NCBI GenBank assembly: GCA_958299035.1
Contig: CATQJL010000223.1
Span: forward strand, 1,916,359-1,980,358
From: Cylicocyclus nassatus
Lineage: Eukaryota > Nematoda > Chromadorea > Rhabditida > Strongylidae
Length of the DNA: 64,000 bases
Direction of reading: 5' to 3'
Shown: piece after piece, positions 23,940 to 34,948 of the stretch
Position numbering within the stretch: position 1 is the first letter of the stretch
Layout: every line of letters begins with the position of its first letter
Notes under the pieces: generated by a model
What the model saw: the letters and a program-made list of their open reading frames with translations, nothing else
What the model was told of the DNA's origin: nothing
The model's database searches: none
Position numbers and translations under genes: made by a program

Positions 23940-24330
23940 CAAGGAGAATTGTCGTATCAGCGCAAACGTGCGATTGTAGAGTGCTAAGAGGTTTCGGCCT
24001 TTGGGATCTAATTTGTGAATTGGGCAAGCTTCGTATAGAGGATATGTCTCATTGTCTTGTCGTCAAAGTGTGTTTTCAAAATGTCCATTGCGATTCTATA
24101 GTTTTCTGGAACCATAGATGAGCCTTAAACGGTTTGCAAAGCGCGACCGCGCAAACATGACTTGAGGAGTTAAAATTTCGTGGTGTCATCTAGCTGGGTT
24201 TTGTTTCCGACGAGTGTGGCAAGTCTTGACGCAAGTTCTGGATATTCCAAAACATCGCTGTCAAATGTGGGTAGTTCTAGTTTACTCAAAATGGACAAAA
24301 TTCATCAAAGAAGCTTTCGTCGTGAGAGGA
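23940..24330 (-). pseudogene. BEL/Pao gag DUF1759-like region
   Basis: The minus strand reads ELPTFDSDVLEYPELASRL, then KTQLDDTTKFNLLKSCLRG and NYRIAMDILKTHFDD. These match the DUF1759 consensus of BEL/Pao gag (PTFDGD..EW..F, KF.YLK..LRG, NY..A...L...F). Stops are present. Confidence 0.75.
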
Positions 24331-24406
24331 TTAGTTATTAGAGAATTGACCCTGGAAGAGTTGACCATGAAAGGCTGGGACGCGGATGGTATTTGAGTGT
24401 TGGTTA

Positions 24407-25050
24407 TCAAAATGCTTCGCGATGCTTAAATGCGATCTTCATCTTCAGTATAGGTCTCATGAGATGCGGAGGAGTATAGAGATGTCGTTGAGAATATTCT
24501 TGTTCAATGGAGTTCAAAAGTGTGTCCATATTCTCTAGTTGTTTGACGACTTCATCAATGACGGTACGATAATCACCACATTTCTCGAGATAATCGTCAA
24601 AAATGTTGCTCGCTTGGATTCGACTGCAGAAGGAGAACCATTCAATGTGCAATTTTGTCAGTTTGTAGGATTTGAGTAGATTGAAGCGAGCAGAAGTGAT
24701 CTCGAGGTGTAAAGTTTCGAGATCGCTTCTGCTTGTTTCGACATCGTCTACTTTTTGAAAGTTCGCTGTGGTGATGAGGGTATCGTATTATGTGAGAGAG
24801 AGCTGTGCGGCTGAGAAGAGTCGTTGGAGTTGTTTTTTGAAAAGGCGATTTGACGCCTTATACGGGCACTGCCATTCGTCCACATCGTTGCTCAGTACGG
24901 ATAGGACCAAGGCTTATTCAACGTACTTTTTCGTCCTGAAGTTGAAGACGTGGGAGGTTCTTGGTTGCCGTCGCCATTTGTTTGGGTTTCCAAAGGACTT
25001 GGACGAAGCTTTATTAGCTGATAGGCTGATAGGCTTCGCATGCACAGAAC
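24407..25050 (-). pseudogene. BEL/Pao gag N-terminal region
   Basis: An open 81-codon piece (24407-24652) with alternating acidic and hydrophobic residues and a frameshifted extension up to about 25050 precede DUF1759. Position and helical composition fit the gag N-terminus; there is no specific motif. Confidence 0.5.
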
Positions 25051-25235
25051 CGCGGGCATTCATACAAAGTTTAACTTTATAACCTCTACATAGATATTAA
25101 TCTTTCCATATGTTTGAGTGAGTGTGTCAAGCAGTGGTTTGTCGGGATTGACTAAAACAATGATGACAAAATTCTAAACATTAGTCTTCTAGAAAATGCT
25201 AAGAATACATAGGAAAGTGAAAACATGTCACGATT

Positions 25236-25320
25236 CTGCACGTTGCAGGGACCTTCATTCGAAAAAATTTTTTGTCGCTCCCTCCCCCGAAAGGAAATCC
25301 TGCGACGGCCACTGATACAT
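25236..25320 (-). mobile_element. Family A terminal fragment
   Basis: CGAAAGGAAATCCTGCGACG then GCCACTG is a reversed family A end. The other end is not visible. Confidence 0.5.
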
Positions 25321-25423
25321 ACATATATACATATGTATATACACAGGAGTGAGCAAGAGGTGTGGCACACAAGCGCCGGATACGACCCCCTTCCACCTAT
25401 CTTTCTGTCAATAACCCAAAATA

Positions 25424-26345
25424 TTAGGTTGATGCAAAAGGAATGGCCGATTTTTCAAGCCTTTTTTCAGGGCAACTTTTCCCCATCAATTCTTCTTCTT
25501 TACAGTAGATGTAGTATACCATCGCGATGCTGTTTTCATGCTCTATCTAACGGTGCTTAAAACGGGCTCTCTTCATCATTTCTTGTAAAGTTACTGAGCT
25601 TCAAATAACCGCATCCAGATTCAGATTTTCATTGCATTCACTTTTCCGGCCAGAATTCAAGCGCGTATCAATGGGATTTCTTCGAAAATTTAGCTATCGT
25701 ATGTAATAGAAATTGTCTACATTATGCTTACTTGTCTGTGTTCTTTGAGGCTATCCAGACTGAAATATCGGCGCCTAAACATGGGTAGCTGTTGCGGTCA
25801 TTTTATGACCCATAATTTTCTTCTGAAGAAGTCAATCGCCGGAGCCTTGCTCAATTCTGTAAGCGTAGGGCTAGGGCATCCTGTTAGCAGTTTTTGCAAA
25901 AACATCCAGCTGTTCAGTACCTAGAAAATCAAAAAATTCTATATTCGGGACTTTGAGGCACACTGAAAAAATGTTCAAAAAAGTGAGAAATTTCAAATTT
26001 AAATTTTTTTCTTTTTCGCAAACTTTTCTGTCCGAATTCTTTTTATTGCGTTTTGTACTACTGGCTTGCGGCTACAAGATAGGCTACTTGACATTTATAC
26101 TAACAAACTTTGAAGGAAGATATGAATTGTCAAAGATAAGGTTCTAGCAGAAGAACCTTTTTTATTTTTTAATCCATATTTTTCTGCCCGTTCGTGATAT
26201 GAGCATAAATAAATGTGCGCTGCATTGCAGAAGGTTTGCTGCTTCTGATAGTTTTTACCGCATTCGCAAATGTGAATTCTTCCAAAAGTTATAGCACGTC
26301 AAAGTGAGAATTCGCAAATCGGCCATTCCTTTTGCACCAACCTAA
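25424..26345. mobile_element. Mariner-type MITE
   Basis: Ends TTAGGTTGATGCAAAAGG and CCTTTTGCACCAACCTAA with TA on both sides. 922 bp and partly fold-back; no transposase. Confidence 0.85.
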
Positions 26346-26363
26346 TAAAAAAATAATAACCTA

Positions 26364-27233
26364 CACAGTGGGGCAAAAGTCTGGGAGCCTATGCAGTGCT
26401 CTCAATCAAGAAACTACTGATGATTTTAACTCTGAATTTGTGCTACACATTGCTGCAATCATCCTCTACAAACACACTATGGCTGGCTGAAAATGCTCGC
26501 CATATCTTTTTGTAAGAGTTGGATTAATCAAACAAGTGCTCTGCAAAGCGAGAAAATCGAAATTTCCGGCCTTCACAACTTATTTCGTAGCTAAAGATAC
26601 TGTGGATTTTCTAGAGCACTTCGATGTGCACAATGTAGAGGAGACTTTGCGCTATCAAATCGTAGTCGTTGCGTTTGTCAGATACTATTCTTTCGAAAAC
26701 GCAAAATAAAAATTTGCGAATACTACCTGCGTGTCAGTGGCCATTTTTCTTTGAAATAAATTTGAAAGCTATAGGAGCACAGCAGGTACTGAACTCTAGG
26801 CCTGTATACTCTTCATGAGTCTTCTCTGCAAGCATTTACTTGAGTTCGATCGATCAAGCAATTTCAATACTTTTTAGATTACGATTCTTTGCTCCCGTTC
26901 GCGCAATCGCATCCAGATTTCCAGTATACGGACACATTTGCCTTCAATTTAAAATTGCAAAATTTTTTTCCTAAACCAAAAAAAATTTCTTCGCGGTACA
27001 GTTAGTATAAAGGCGTGGGACGAAATTCATCACGACTGTCTGCGTGCCTTGACAGAAGGACTCGCTAAGATTTGGAAGGGCTGCTTTGAAGCCATGATAG
27101 GCAATCTCAAAATTTGAAAGCAGCGCTGTATTTGCGAAGGTCGATTTAGGTGTGCATTAAATTTTTTGTTCCTAGGCATTGTTCTAATTTTATCTGAAAA
27201 AGTACTAGGCTCCCAGACTTTTGCCCCACTCTG
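26364..27233. mobile_element. Tc1/mariner-type MITE, second subtype
   Basis: Ends CACAGTGGGGCAAAAGTCTG and CAGACTTTTGCCCCACTCTG with TA on both sides (26362-26363 and 27234-27235). 870 bp. It lies only 18 bp from the preceding MITE. Confidence 0.85.
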
Positions 27234-27257
27234 TACATGCATATATTACATACATAC

Positions 27258-27545
27258 TATAGTTGGAACCGAATATTCACATTCGAGTAATTTATTTAAA
27301 TATTCGACTGTTTGAATATTCAAGTAGTCGCATATTCGAGGAAGTCCATTTATTCGATATTTTTGAATAATCGAATATATGAAAAAGGCTTTCATTCAAA
27401 TATTCGTTCATTCAACGGTTTGGAAAAACAACTTATCCGACTATTAATATTCGCACTGTGGAAAACAGTCATTAGAATATTCGATTTCAGAGTGCGTGGA
27501 AGAAGTGCAGATCCCAGTATTTGAATATTAGAGACCATTCTTTCG
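27258..27545. repeat. TATTCGAATA-rich stretch
   Basis: Many overlapping copies of TATTCGAATA or close variants. A second such stretch lies at 29800-29930. Near both outer sides are ATAGTTG-type sequences in opposite orientation, so the pair may be the ends of one long disrupted element. Confidence 0.5.
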
Positions 27546-27581
27546 AAGATTCGATGTCCAAAAACTTCAGCTGTTTATGCT

Positions 27582-27836
27582 CAAGTCATTTGTGACTTAA
27601 TGTGTGAGACTGCGCACTATACGCTACTAGCGACGGCACCCTTACTAATAACTTTTCAGTGAAACACTTTCTAATTTGATGAATTTCGAAAATTTATTTC
27701 AATGATTAATATATATTCAGAAAAAAAAAACCAAGGCATAAGGAGAAATCGCTGGAAATGAGTAAGCTCTAGTTTTGCAGCTCGTCAGTTAGTGCACATG
27801 GTGTGCAATGAGCATATTAAGTTACGAATGATTCGA
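27582..27836. mobile_element. Short inverted-repeat element, AAGTCATTTG family, copy 1
   Basis: Starts CAAGTCATTTGTGACTTAAT and ends with the imperfect inverse ATTAAGTTACGAATGATT. A copy of similar length at 50316-50574 shares the ends and the inner phrase GGAAATGAG..AGGTTCTAGTTT in inverse orientation. Confidence 0.6.
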
Positions 27837-27839
27837 CGA

Positions 27840-28913
27840 TACATTCGGTGCAAGTATGTCCCGATCGGTCAATCATACAAGTGAATGATCATATGACGAA
27901 ATGACTAGCAAGGTTCACTTTTTAAGGCAATCGGAGTCATGCCAGAACATACTGAGGACAAGTCTTATGCATAATTCTTTTGTAGTGGTGAACATCCTTC
28001 GAAAATCGCCTCCTGCAGTTGAGTTGCGATGTCATGAGCAAATACCTCCAAACTGTAGATTGGATGAAGAAGCAAAGCCGTCATTAGGCGCTGCTTAAGC
28101 GCACCACTGGTCCTCAAACAGCTTACATAAGCATGTGAAACGCCAGCAGTTTATTGAGGCAGCACATATTGCAACATTCACTCCTTTATTCCGAGATCTT
28201 CGCTTGCCATGCCAGCCTAATCACCGCCCGCATGTCAAAATACTTAACGCAGCGCAAGGCCAGGGCAAGGCGGTCGCTAAGATCTGAGGCGTTTGACTTG
28301 TGGAGGCAGCCTGTATGTCAGTCACCATATCGTGCATTCTCCAGAATTGTTCTCATATGAGACATCAAAGTGGCTGCCTTTCGATCGTTTTAACACGTCA
28401 ACTCCAGCAAATTTAACGCGCTCATTCAGAAGCTGACATGTTAAAATGACCGAAAGTCAGCCAAATTGATGGTTCATATGGAAACAATTCTGGGGATGCA
28501 CCATACTCAAATCGACTGCCTTTATAGTCAGGAGGGATTCGTTACAACTAAATTACGAACCTCAAAAAGACAGCTAAAACAACTTTGTGAAAATTCATTC
28601 TTACAAGAGAAACTGTGGAACAGTATAATATTAGATTAGCAGCTAATATAGAGATATTTCCATAATTTTTCTTTTCTGGATTTAGATGCGCACAAAATTA
28701 TTATGTAGAAACAGTGCGCCGCCTTTGCTGCAGGTGATTCTATTACTGCATGTAGGCCTTCCTCGTGCTCTACAGTATAGTTGAAATGATCGAAAAATTT
28801 CTTTCGATTTGTTGTTGAACGGTGGCCAAGATTGGTATGATGACAATTTATTATCAAAAAATTTGATAATGAATTGTAGAGATATATAAAGATATAAGAT
28901 ATATATAAGATAT
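27840..28913. other. Stretch with no supported gene
   Basis: No exon-like open stretch with splice signals and no clear terminal repeats were found. AT-rich TATATAAGATAT sequence leads into the Helitron at 28914. Confidence 0.4.
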
Positions 28914-29632
28914 ATCTTATATATAAAGCTGAATGTCTGTTTGTATGTATGTCTGTCTGTCTGTCTGTCTGTATGTCTGTCTGTGTGTACGTATGTTCCG
29001 AATAGAAAATTCCACTTCTGAACCGATCGGGACCAAACTTGGCACACATACACTTCGGGCCCCGGCGGGTGTCATAGGCTACTTTTCGTATCGATCGATA
29101 TCGATTTTATCGATTTTTTGCAAAATTTGAGCTACGGGGCTGGGAGTTGGCACAGGGGGTAATCGAGCATGCTGATTACGAATACAATATTTGTTTTCAA
29201 AATCGTGCATTACTTTTATCGATTTTATCGATTTTTTGCAAAGTTTGAGCTACGGGGCTGGGATTTGGCACAGGGGGGTAATCTACACCCCCCTGCCAAA
29301 TTCCAGCCCCCTAGCTTAAATTTTGCAAAAAAATCGATAAAATCGATAAAAGTAATGCACGGTTTTGAAAACAAATATTGTATTCGTAATCAGCATGCTC
29401 GATTACACCCTGTGCCAAATCCCAGCCCCCTAGCTCAAATTTTGCGAAAAATCGATAAAATCGACATCAATCGATAACGAAAAGTGGACTGTGACACCCG
29501 CCGGGGCCCGAAGTGTATGTGTGCCAAGTTTGGTTCGGATCGGTTAAGAAATGGAATTTTCTATTCGGAACATACGTACATACAGACATACATACAGACA
29601 TACAAACAGACATTCAACTTTATATATAAGAT
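28914..29632. mobile_element. Helitron family 1, head-to-head pair
   Basis: Both outer ends are the 5' terminus (TTATATATAAAGCTGAATG at the left, its inverse at the right). Each is followed by a TGTCTG tract, TTCCGAATAGAAAATTCCA and the GGGCCCCGGCGGGTGTC block. The halves meet near 29290 within the 120-bp unit. No GCCGGG..CTAGT 3' end is present. Confidence 0.75.
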
Positions 29633-30050
29633 AAAATTCTTCTCAGTTTCTTAGGTAGAACCCTGATCAAACGACAATAACCCTGTCATCCTTACCATTT
29701 GCTACGCATGTAATTATCAGCTACAATTTAGATCAAATATGGCAATTAATTCTTTTGCAGAAAACTGCAATAAAAAACCAGCAATGTTTGAGCCACTAGA
29801 CTATTCGAATCATTCGAATAGTCACATATGTGCAGGTATGATTATTCGAATATTCGAATAGCGATTATTCGACCACATGTTATTATTCGATTACTCAAAT
29901 AGTCGAGTTTTTGGAATAATCTGGAAATAATATTTGTTTGTTCCAATATTTTTCAAAAGCCGATCGTTCTGTATTCGTTCGACGAGTTCTTCAACCGGTT
30001 CAACTATGATACATGCATACATTACTTACATACATTCATGACGTACATAC

Positions 30051-30408
30051 CAGTGGCGGTCGCAGGATTTCCGTCCGGGGGTGGGGAGGCAAATAAATTT
30101 TCTTTTAAGAGAAAGTGCGTGGCCTTAGCCACACATTCCGAAAAAATTGGTTTGCCTTTGAAAGTTTTCGCGGGCCCATAACACCTAAAATCTAGAAAAA
30201 GGGGGCGTGGCGGCAGCCACGCTCGAAAAAAAATTTTTTACAAGGCTGATTTGCATTTTTAAAAATTTTTGAAAATTATTTTGATTATTTGCAAGAACAA
30301 ACAAATCACTTGCACAATTTTATAACCCATGTAAGTAAATTTCAAAATTTCGGGACCCATTCTCGGAAGGGGGGGGGGGGCTTCCCCCCCTCTCTCGGAC
30401 CGCCACTA
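30051..30408. mobile_element. hAT-like family A element, exact 8-bp duplication
   Basis: Ends CAGTGGCGGTCGCAGG and TCGGACCGCCACTA, with GTACATAC on both sides (30043-30050 and 30409-30416). A G run and a C run lie near the right end. Confidence 0.85.
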
Positions 30409-30573
30409 GTACATACATACATTACATACAGACATACATTACATACATACAGGGCGTACCCAGGATTTCCGTTCGGGGAGGGGGATTATTTTGTGGTGAA
30501 AGTGCGTGGCCTTAGCCACACACTCCGAAAAATTTTTTTGATATGCTTCTCAAAATTTTCGCGAGCCCATAAC

Positions 30574-32450
30574 CAGGGCTCGGCACGAGTCTGTTTCTAG
30601 GCTTTTTGGAAACGAAGTCCCCTCCCCCGACTTTTGAAAATTTTAAGAAGTCCCCTTTGACCCTGCTCTACTCCACCCTCCCCCTCCTGTTAGTGAATCC
30701 TGCTCATCTAGTTTGACAAAACCATTTACCTGCTGCGAGCTGAGAATCTGGCGACTTCAGGTCAAACTCTCAAAGAAAAACAATGAAATCCACAGAATTT
30801 TGTTTCATAAAGTACGTGGTGACAAAACGATCAAAATAGGTCACGAGCTGAAGAAAGGAGGAGGAGAAGAAAGAAGAATGGAAGAAATCATTGAAATATT
30901 GAAAAAAAGCTAGAACTGAGAATGAAAATTTGAAAGGAGAGGATGCAGGAAAGTTGACGCTGGGGCGCGATAAGGCGATTTTCGAAAAAAAGAGGAAAAA
31001 CGACGGACAGGGAGTGATATGAAAATGTTTTCATGCTCAGGGATAGATTTTTGACCGGAGAAGCCGCCCATGATAGAGAAATCCAAAACTCACGTGAAGT
31101 GACAAAAATATTAGGTTGTCCGGAAATTAATGCAGATTTTGAATTCCAACCGCAATAAGTCATATACCTTCCATTTCTAAGTAGGTTGCAAAACATCATT
31201 CGATAGAACAAAGCAAGCTCTACAAGATGGCTATCTTGCTTTAGCAACAGCTCTGATCTACCATGAGTTTCGAGCCAAAAACTAAAAAGATACAACTGCC
31301 CGAAAAATTGGGAAAAATCGTAACTCAGTTCACAATAATCCTACAAAAATTATAACTTGCTCACATAAACAGAATTCACATAGGGCATCCATATACGCCG
31401 TTGCCGTATTTTTTCCTCTGTCAGAAGTCAAGAAAACAGAAATTTTCGTGCATTTGCCAAAGTGGTGTTGTGCCATTCCCACATAAGTAGTTGTATATAC
31501 AAAGCTGTAGAAGTACAAACTAAATTTCCAGCTTTCTACAAGTATTAGTTCTCAAGAAATATCGAATACAATGTTCCCTAATCATGTGGTCCAAGCTAAA
31601 TTTCAAATTTCTCAAGAATTAAAGTTTGTAGAGAGCTGGAAATTTACGTTTGTACTTCTACAGCTTTGTAGTATACAACTACTTATGTGGAATGGTATAA
31701 CACCACTTTGGCAAATGCACGAAAATTTCCGTTTTCTTGACTTCTAACAGAGGAAAAAATACGGAAATGGCGTATATAGATGCCCCATGTGAATTGTGTT
31801 TACGTGAGCAAGTTAAAATTTTTGTAGGGTTATTGTGAACTGAGTTACGATTTTTCTCAATTTTTTGGACAGTTGAATCTTTTTAGTTTTTGGCTCGAAA
31901 CTCATGGTGGATCAGAGCTGTTGCTAGAGCAAGATAGCCATCCTGTGGAGCTTGAATTGAGGTATCGAATGGTGTCTTGCAACCTACTTAGAAATGAGAA
32001 GTATATGACTTACTGCGGTTGGAATTCAAACCTGCATTAATTTCCGGACAACCTAATATATGCTCCAGACGATCTCAGACGTCTGGTAGCCGCCTGGAGA
32101 CGATCTAATTTTGGAAAAGGTATTACTTCACATAAGTTTTCAAATCTTTTACATATTCCTTCCTCAAATAATTTTTTTAAGTATACAGTTCAATTTTGGT
32201 GCCATATGATTCTGTGTGCGCTGTAAACAAGCAATTTGTTTAATCTAGCCTTGCTTTCAAATCGCGCGCACTTTCGTCATACACGTCAGAGCATGTCAAT
32301 CGTGTGATAACCTGTCCGAAAAGCTTGTGTTCGACTAAATGGCGCTTATTCCTTGTGCTCGGCCCCGACTGGACGAAAACGAAATCCCCTTTGCTTTTTG
32401 ATCCAGAAACGAAGTCCAGCCTGCTTCCAGACGATCTGTTCCGGGCCCTG
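30574..32450. mobile_element. hAT-like family B element, itself interrupted
   Basis: Ends CAGGGCTCGGCACG and TTCCGGGCCCTG, with CCCATAAC on both sides (30566-30573 and 32451-32458). It carries CCAGACGATCT motifs at 32066-32110 and before the right end. A mariner MITE (31111-32056) interrupts it, so its own length is about 0.93 kb. Confidence 0.9.
31111..32056. mobile_element. Mariner-type MITE, near-complete fold-back
   Basis: Ends TTAGGTTGTCCGGAAATTAA and its perfect inverse. The arms mirror over almost the whole 946 bp, with the centre near 31590. The family B copy at 33050 reads GAAAATATATGCTCCAGACG where this one has the insertion between AAAATA and TATATGCTCC, which shows TA was duplicated. 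Confidence 0.95.
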
Positions 32451-32695
32451 CCCATAACCCCAAAATTCAAAAAAAGTGTGGCCGTAGCCACCCCTCCCGA
32501 AAAACTTTTTAAATAGGGTTGAATTGAATTTTTAAAAATTTTTAAAAAAGTACGCGACTGATACATACACACTGGATAGATACATAGACCGCACTCAGGA
32601 CTAACATCGCGCACGACGGTACCTTGACGAGCATGCCGCGCTATTATTTTGTGCTCAACAAAACCTCTTCTGCTTCGAAGAGGCATGGCCGGGAG

Positions 32696-33442
32696 CAGGC
32701 CCCGGCACCAGTCGGTTTCTAGGGTCTCTGAAAACGAAGTCTCCCCTGACTTTCGGTAGTTTTACGAAGTCCCCTTTGAGCTACCTGCTTAGGAGAAGAT
32801 GAAAACAAGAAAGATTTACCAGTAAGAAAAGACGTAAGATAAGAGTGAAAATCCAAATTGGAGCTGAATACTACGCATGCACAAGACTTTGGCATTAGAG
32901 CGCGATATTTGACAAAGCGAGAAGAAATGAAGGCAAAAAAAACAAAGGAAAGGCAATGATATGAAAATGTCTTCATGCTCAGGGATAGATTTTTGACCGG
33001 GGAATCCGTCCATGCTGAAAAGATCCGAAACTTATGTGAAGTGACGAAAATATATGCTCCAGACGATCTAAGATCGTCTGGTAGCCGCGTGGAGACGATC
33101 TAATTTTGGAAAAAAGGTATTACTTCACATGAGTTTTCAACTCTTTTCACATAATCCTTTTGCAAATACTTTTTTATACACACAGTTCAATTTTGGTGTC
33201 ATATGCTTGTGTGTGCGCTGTAAACAAGCAATTTGTTAATTTGAGCCTTGCTTCAAATCGCGCGCACTTTTCGCCATGCACGATGGAGCATGTTAATCAT
33301 GTGATAACCTGTCCGAAAAGCTTGTGTTCGGCTAAATGTCGCTTATTCTTGGTGGTCGGTTCCGACTCGTCAAATCGACGTCCAATTTGCTGTTTGCCTC
33401 AAAAACGAAGTCCAGCCTGCTTCCAGACGATCTCGGGCCCTG
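32696..33442. mobile_element. hAT-like family B element, exact 8-bp duplication
   Basis: 747 bp from CAGGCCCCGGCACC to CTCGGGCCCTG, with GCCGGGAG on both sides (32688-32695 and 33443-33450). CCAGACGATCT and its inverse occur at 33058-33105 and again next to the right end. It is about 250 bp from the preceding family B copy and close to it in sequence. Confidence 0.9.
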
Positions 33443-33875
33443 GCCGGGAGTAAAGGGGGGGGGGTGGAGCGGGATGCGGCAGATACATTAGCTAACATGG
33501 CGCAAAGAGTGCTAGCAAAAGCGGGCTTTTGGACTGGTGATTATCGCGGAGCGGCAACGCTTCGCGGAGATTTTGCACAGACTGTCATTCATGACCCGTT
33601 CCCGGATACATACACAAACACATACAAAAAGCAGCTCTATATTTTAGACATTCATCTATTGTCACGAGCGATTTTTAGCGTAAACAATAAGTGATGCTAG
33701 GCAATATCAAGCCACGAGATCTTTGTAAATAAATAAAAAAACACTTGAGGGTACAGTTGATTTTTGGTTATTGTCAGCTACTTGACAGCAATTTTCTCCC
33801 CCCCCCCCTCCCAATCTCCTGAATGCTGTTGATAGGTGGATCCCTACTTTACCTCGTAAAATTTTTACATTTCAG
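33443..33875. other. Stretch upstream of the terminal EB exon
   Basis: Contains G and C runs (33460-33470 and 33800-33812) and no recognised element. The last bases, TTTTTACATTTCAG, form a strong 3' splice site. Any 5' exon here was not identified. Confidence 0.4.
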
Positions 33876-34055
33876 GCTGTGATTGGTGACGCATGCAGAT
33901 TGCACACAGAATGCACAGGAGGATCAATTTGCAGTCAACAAAGATGTCAATGTCCACCCGAGCTAATGGAGAGCGGAGATGTTTGTGTCTCTCCAGCTAT
34001 ATTTGGCTTACCACACAGAGGGCTACCAGGATATTACACTCCTTTACAGCCATGA
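33876..34055 (+). CDS. Terminal exon encoding an EB cysteine module
   Basis: A phase-0 exon following TTTTTACATTTCAG gives 59 codons and a TGA at 34053-34055. Cysteines follow C-x5-C-x5-C-x4-C-x-C-x10-C, beginning GDACRLHTEC and including TGGSIC and CQCPPELMESGDVC. This is the EB-module pattern and the same x5-x5-x4 spacing as exon 2 of the gene at 14450. CPPEL also occurs there in exon 3. The tail is Gly/Pro-rich (LPHRGLPGYYTPLQP). An AATAAA lies 69 bp past the stop. It is either the last exon of the 14.45-kb gene across an 18-kb repeat-filled intron or the last exon of a neighbouring paralogue. Phase-0 donors in exon 5 (for example TCC/GTAATC near 15470) would keep the frame, but none is strong. 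Confidence 0.75.
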   Translation, partial: AVIGDACRLHTECTGGSICSQQRCQCPPELMESGDVCVSPAIFGLPHRGLPGYYTPLQP

Positions 34056-34123
34056 TGAAGACTTGCTCATTTTAGCTTCAAAACATTGATTGATCGGAAA
34101 GAGGGTAGAACTGAGTGCATTCA

Positions 34124-34129
34124 ATAAAT
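34124..34129 (+). terminator. Poly(A) signal AATAAA
   Basis: Canonical hexamer 69 bp after the TGA of the EB exon, followed within 20 bp by a T-rich stretch. A mariner-type end begins 31 bp further on. Confidence 0.6.
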
Positions 34130-34159
34130 TGTTTTTTCTACTTTGTTGCAACTATGGTA

Positions 34160-34240
34160 TTAGGTTGTTCGGAAAATAATGTTGCATTATCAGACATGTA
34201 AGCACAGTGTCGTGATTTTTCCATAGCGATAAACGAAAAA
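34160..34240. mobile_element. Single mariner-type end
   Basis: TTAGGTTGTTCGGAAAATAA after TA. I could not find a convincing matching right end; CTAACCTAA near 34771 is a weak candidate. Confidence 0.5.
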
Positions 34241-34948
34241 ACAAAAGTTGCATGTTTTCGCCGATGCGACCATGGGCTCCTCTCACCTGATTAATCCTAA
34301 AGTGAGTTTTGAATTGAAACTTTAAATTTAAGTTTTCTACAAGTAATAGTTTTTAAGAAGGGTCTAATTTTTTGCAAAAAACCCAAAAATCGTGGCTTCG
34401 CACTTTTGAGCTATTATTGTTTCTCGTATTCTAGCCATGAAAAACTCCCACAAACTGTGCACTATAAATCATGTCTAATATGGAGAGTACATGCTGCAAA
34501 TTGGAAACCCCTAACAATTTTGTGGACGGAAGTACGATTTTTCGGGTATTTGAAAATTATTATAAGCTTCCATTCATGTGGAACAAGTTTCCGCGGATGT
34601 TTCTACCCCTTTTCCAGAGCTTGTGTTACTCTACCAGATAGCACTTTATTCATTTTTACGTGTCTAACCTGTTTGAACGGCTGCGATGCAATATTGTTTT
34701 ACTTCCTATAACCCATAATTGATGGGCATTCTAGAAAAACTATAATTGCATACCTTGATTGCATAGTACACTAACCTAAACGAACGTACGAAATTCTCGG
34801 AAATATCGTATAAATTCGAACTGACGGGTATCGCCACGATTTTCTTGTAGCTTTCGGTGTAAACTGAGTAAAAGTGGAAAATACAATTGCCTGCAACTTG
34901 AATTTTAGGAGAGATGGCTGCTCAACAGTGCAATAGTCGTGTCCTTGA

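Larger units (their letters stand above)
17260..25060 (-). mobile_element. Degenerate BEL/Pao LTR retrotransposon
   Basis: Read on the minus strand, the order gag, zinc knuckle, aspartic protease, reverse transcriptase, RNase H, integrase runs from 25.05 down to 17.3 kb, the gene order of BEL/Pao elements. Frameshifts and stops break every domain, so it cannot be active. Three other elements sit inside it: a TTAA element (19851-20249), a mariner MITE (21052-21854) and a Helentron-like element (about 23203-23912). Without them the body is about 5.9 kb, a normal size. I did not find the two LTRs. Confidence 0.85.
30450..32555. mobile_element. Family A element split by a family B insertion
   Basis: The left part 30450-30573 begins CAGGGCGTACCCAGGATTTC. 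Its continuation at 32451-32555 starts CCCATAACCCCAAAATTC and includes GTGGCCGTAGCCACCCC, exactly the order seen in the intact copy at 36553. The right terminus is worn. Confidence 0.75.

Noticed and set aside
28920..29000. TGTCTG microsatellite as an independent feature
   Set aside because: It is a constant part of the 5' end of Helitron family 1 and recurs in every copy.
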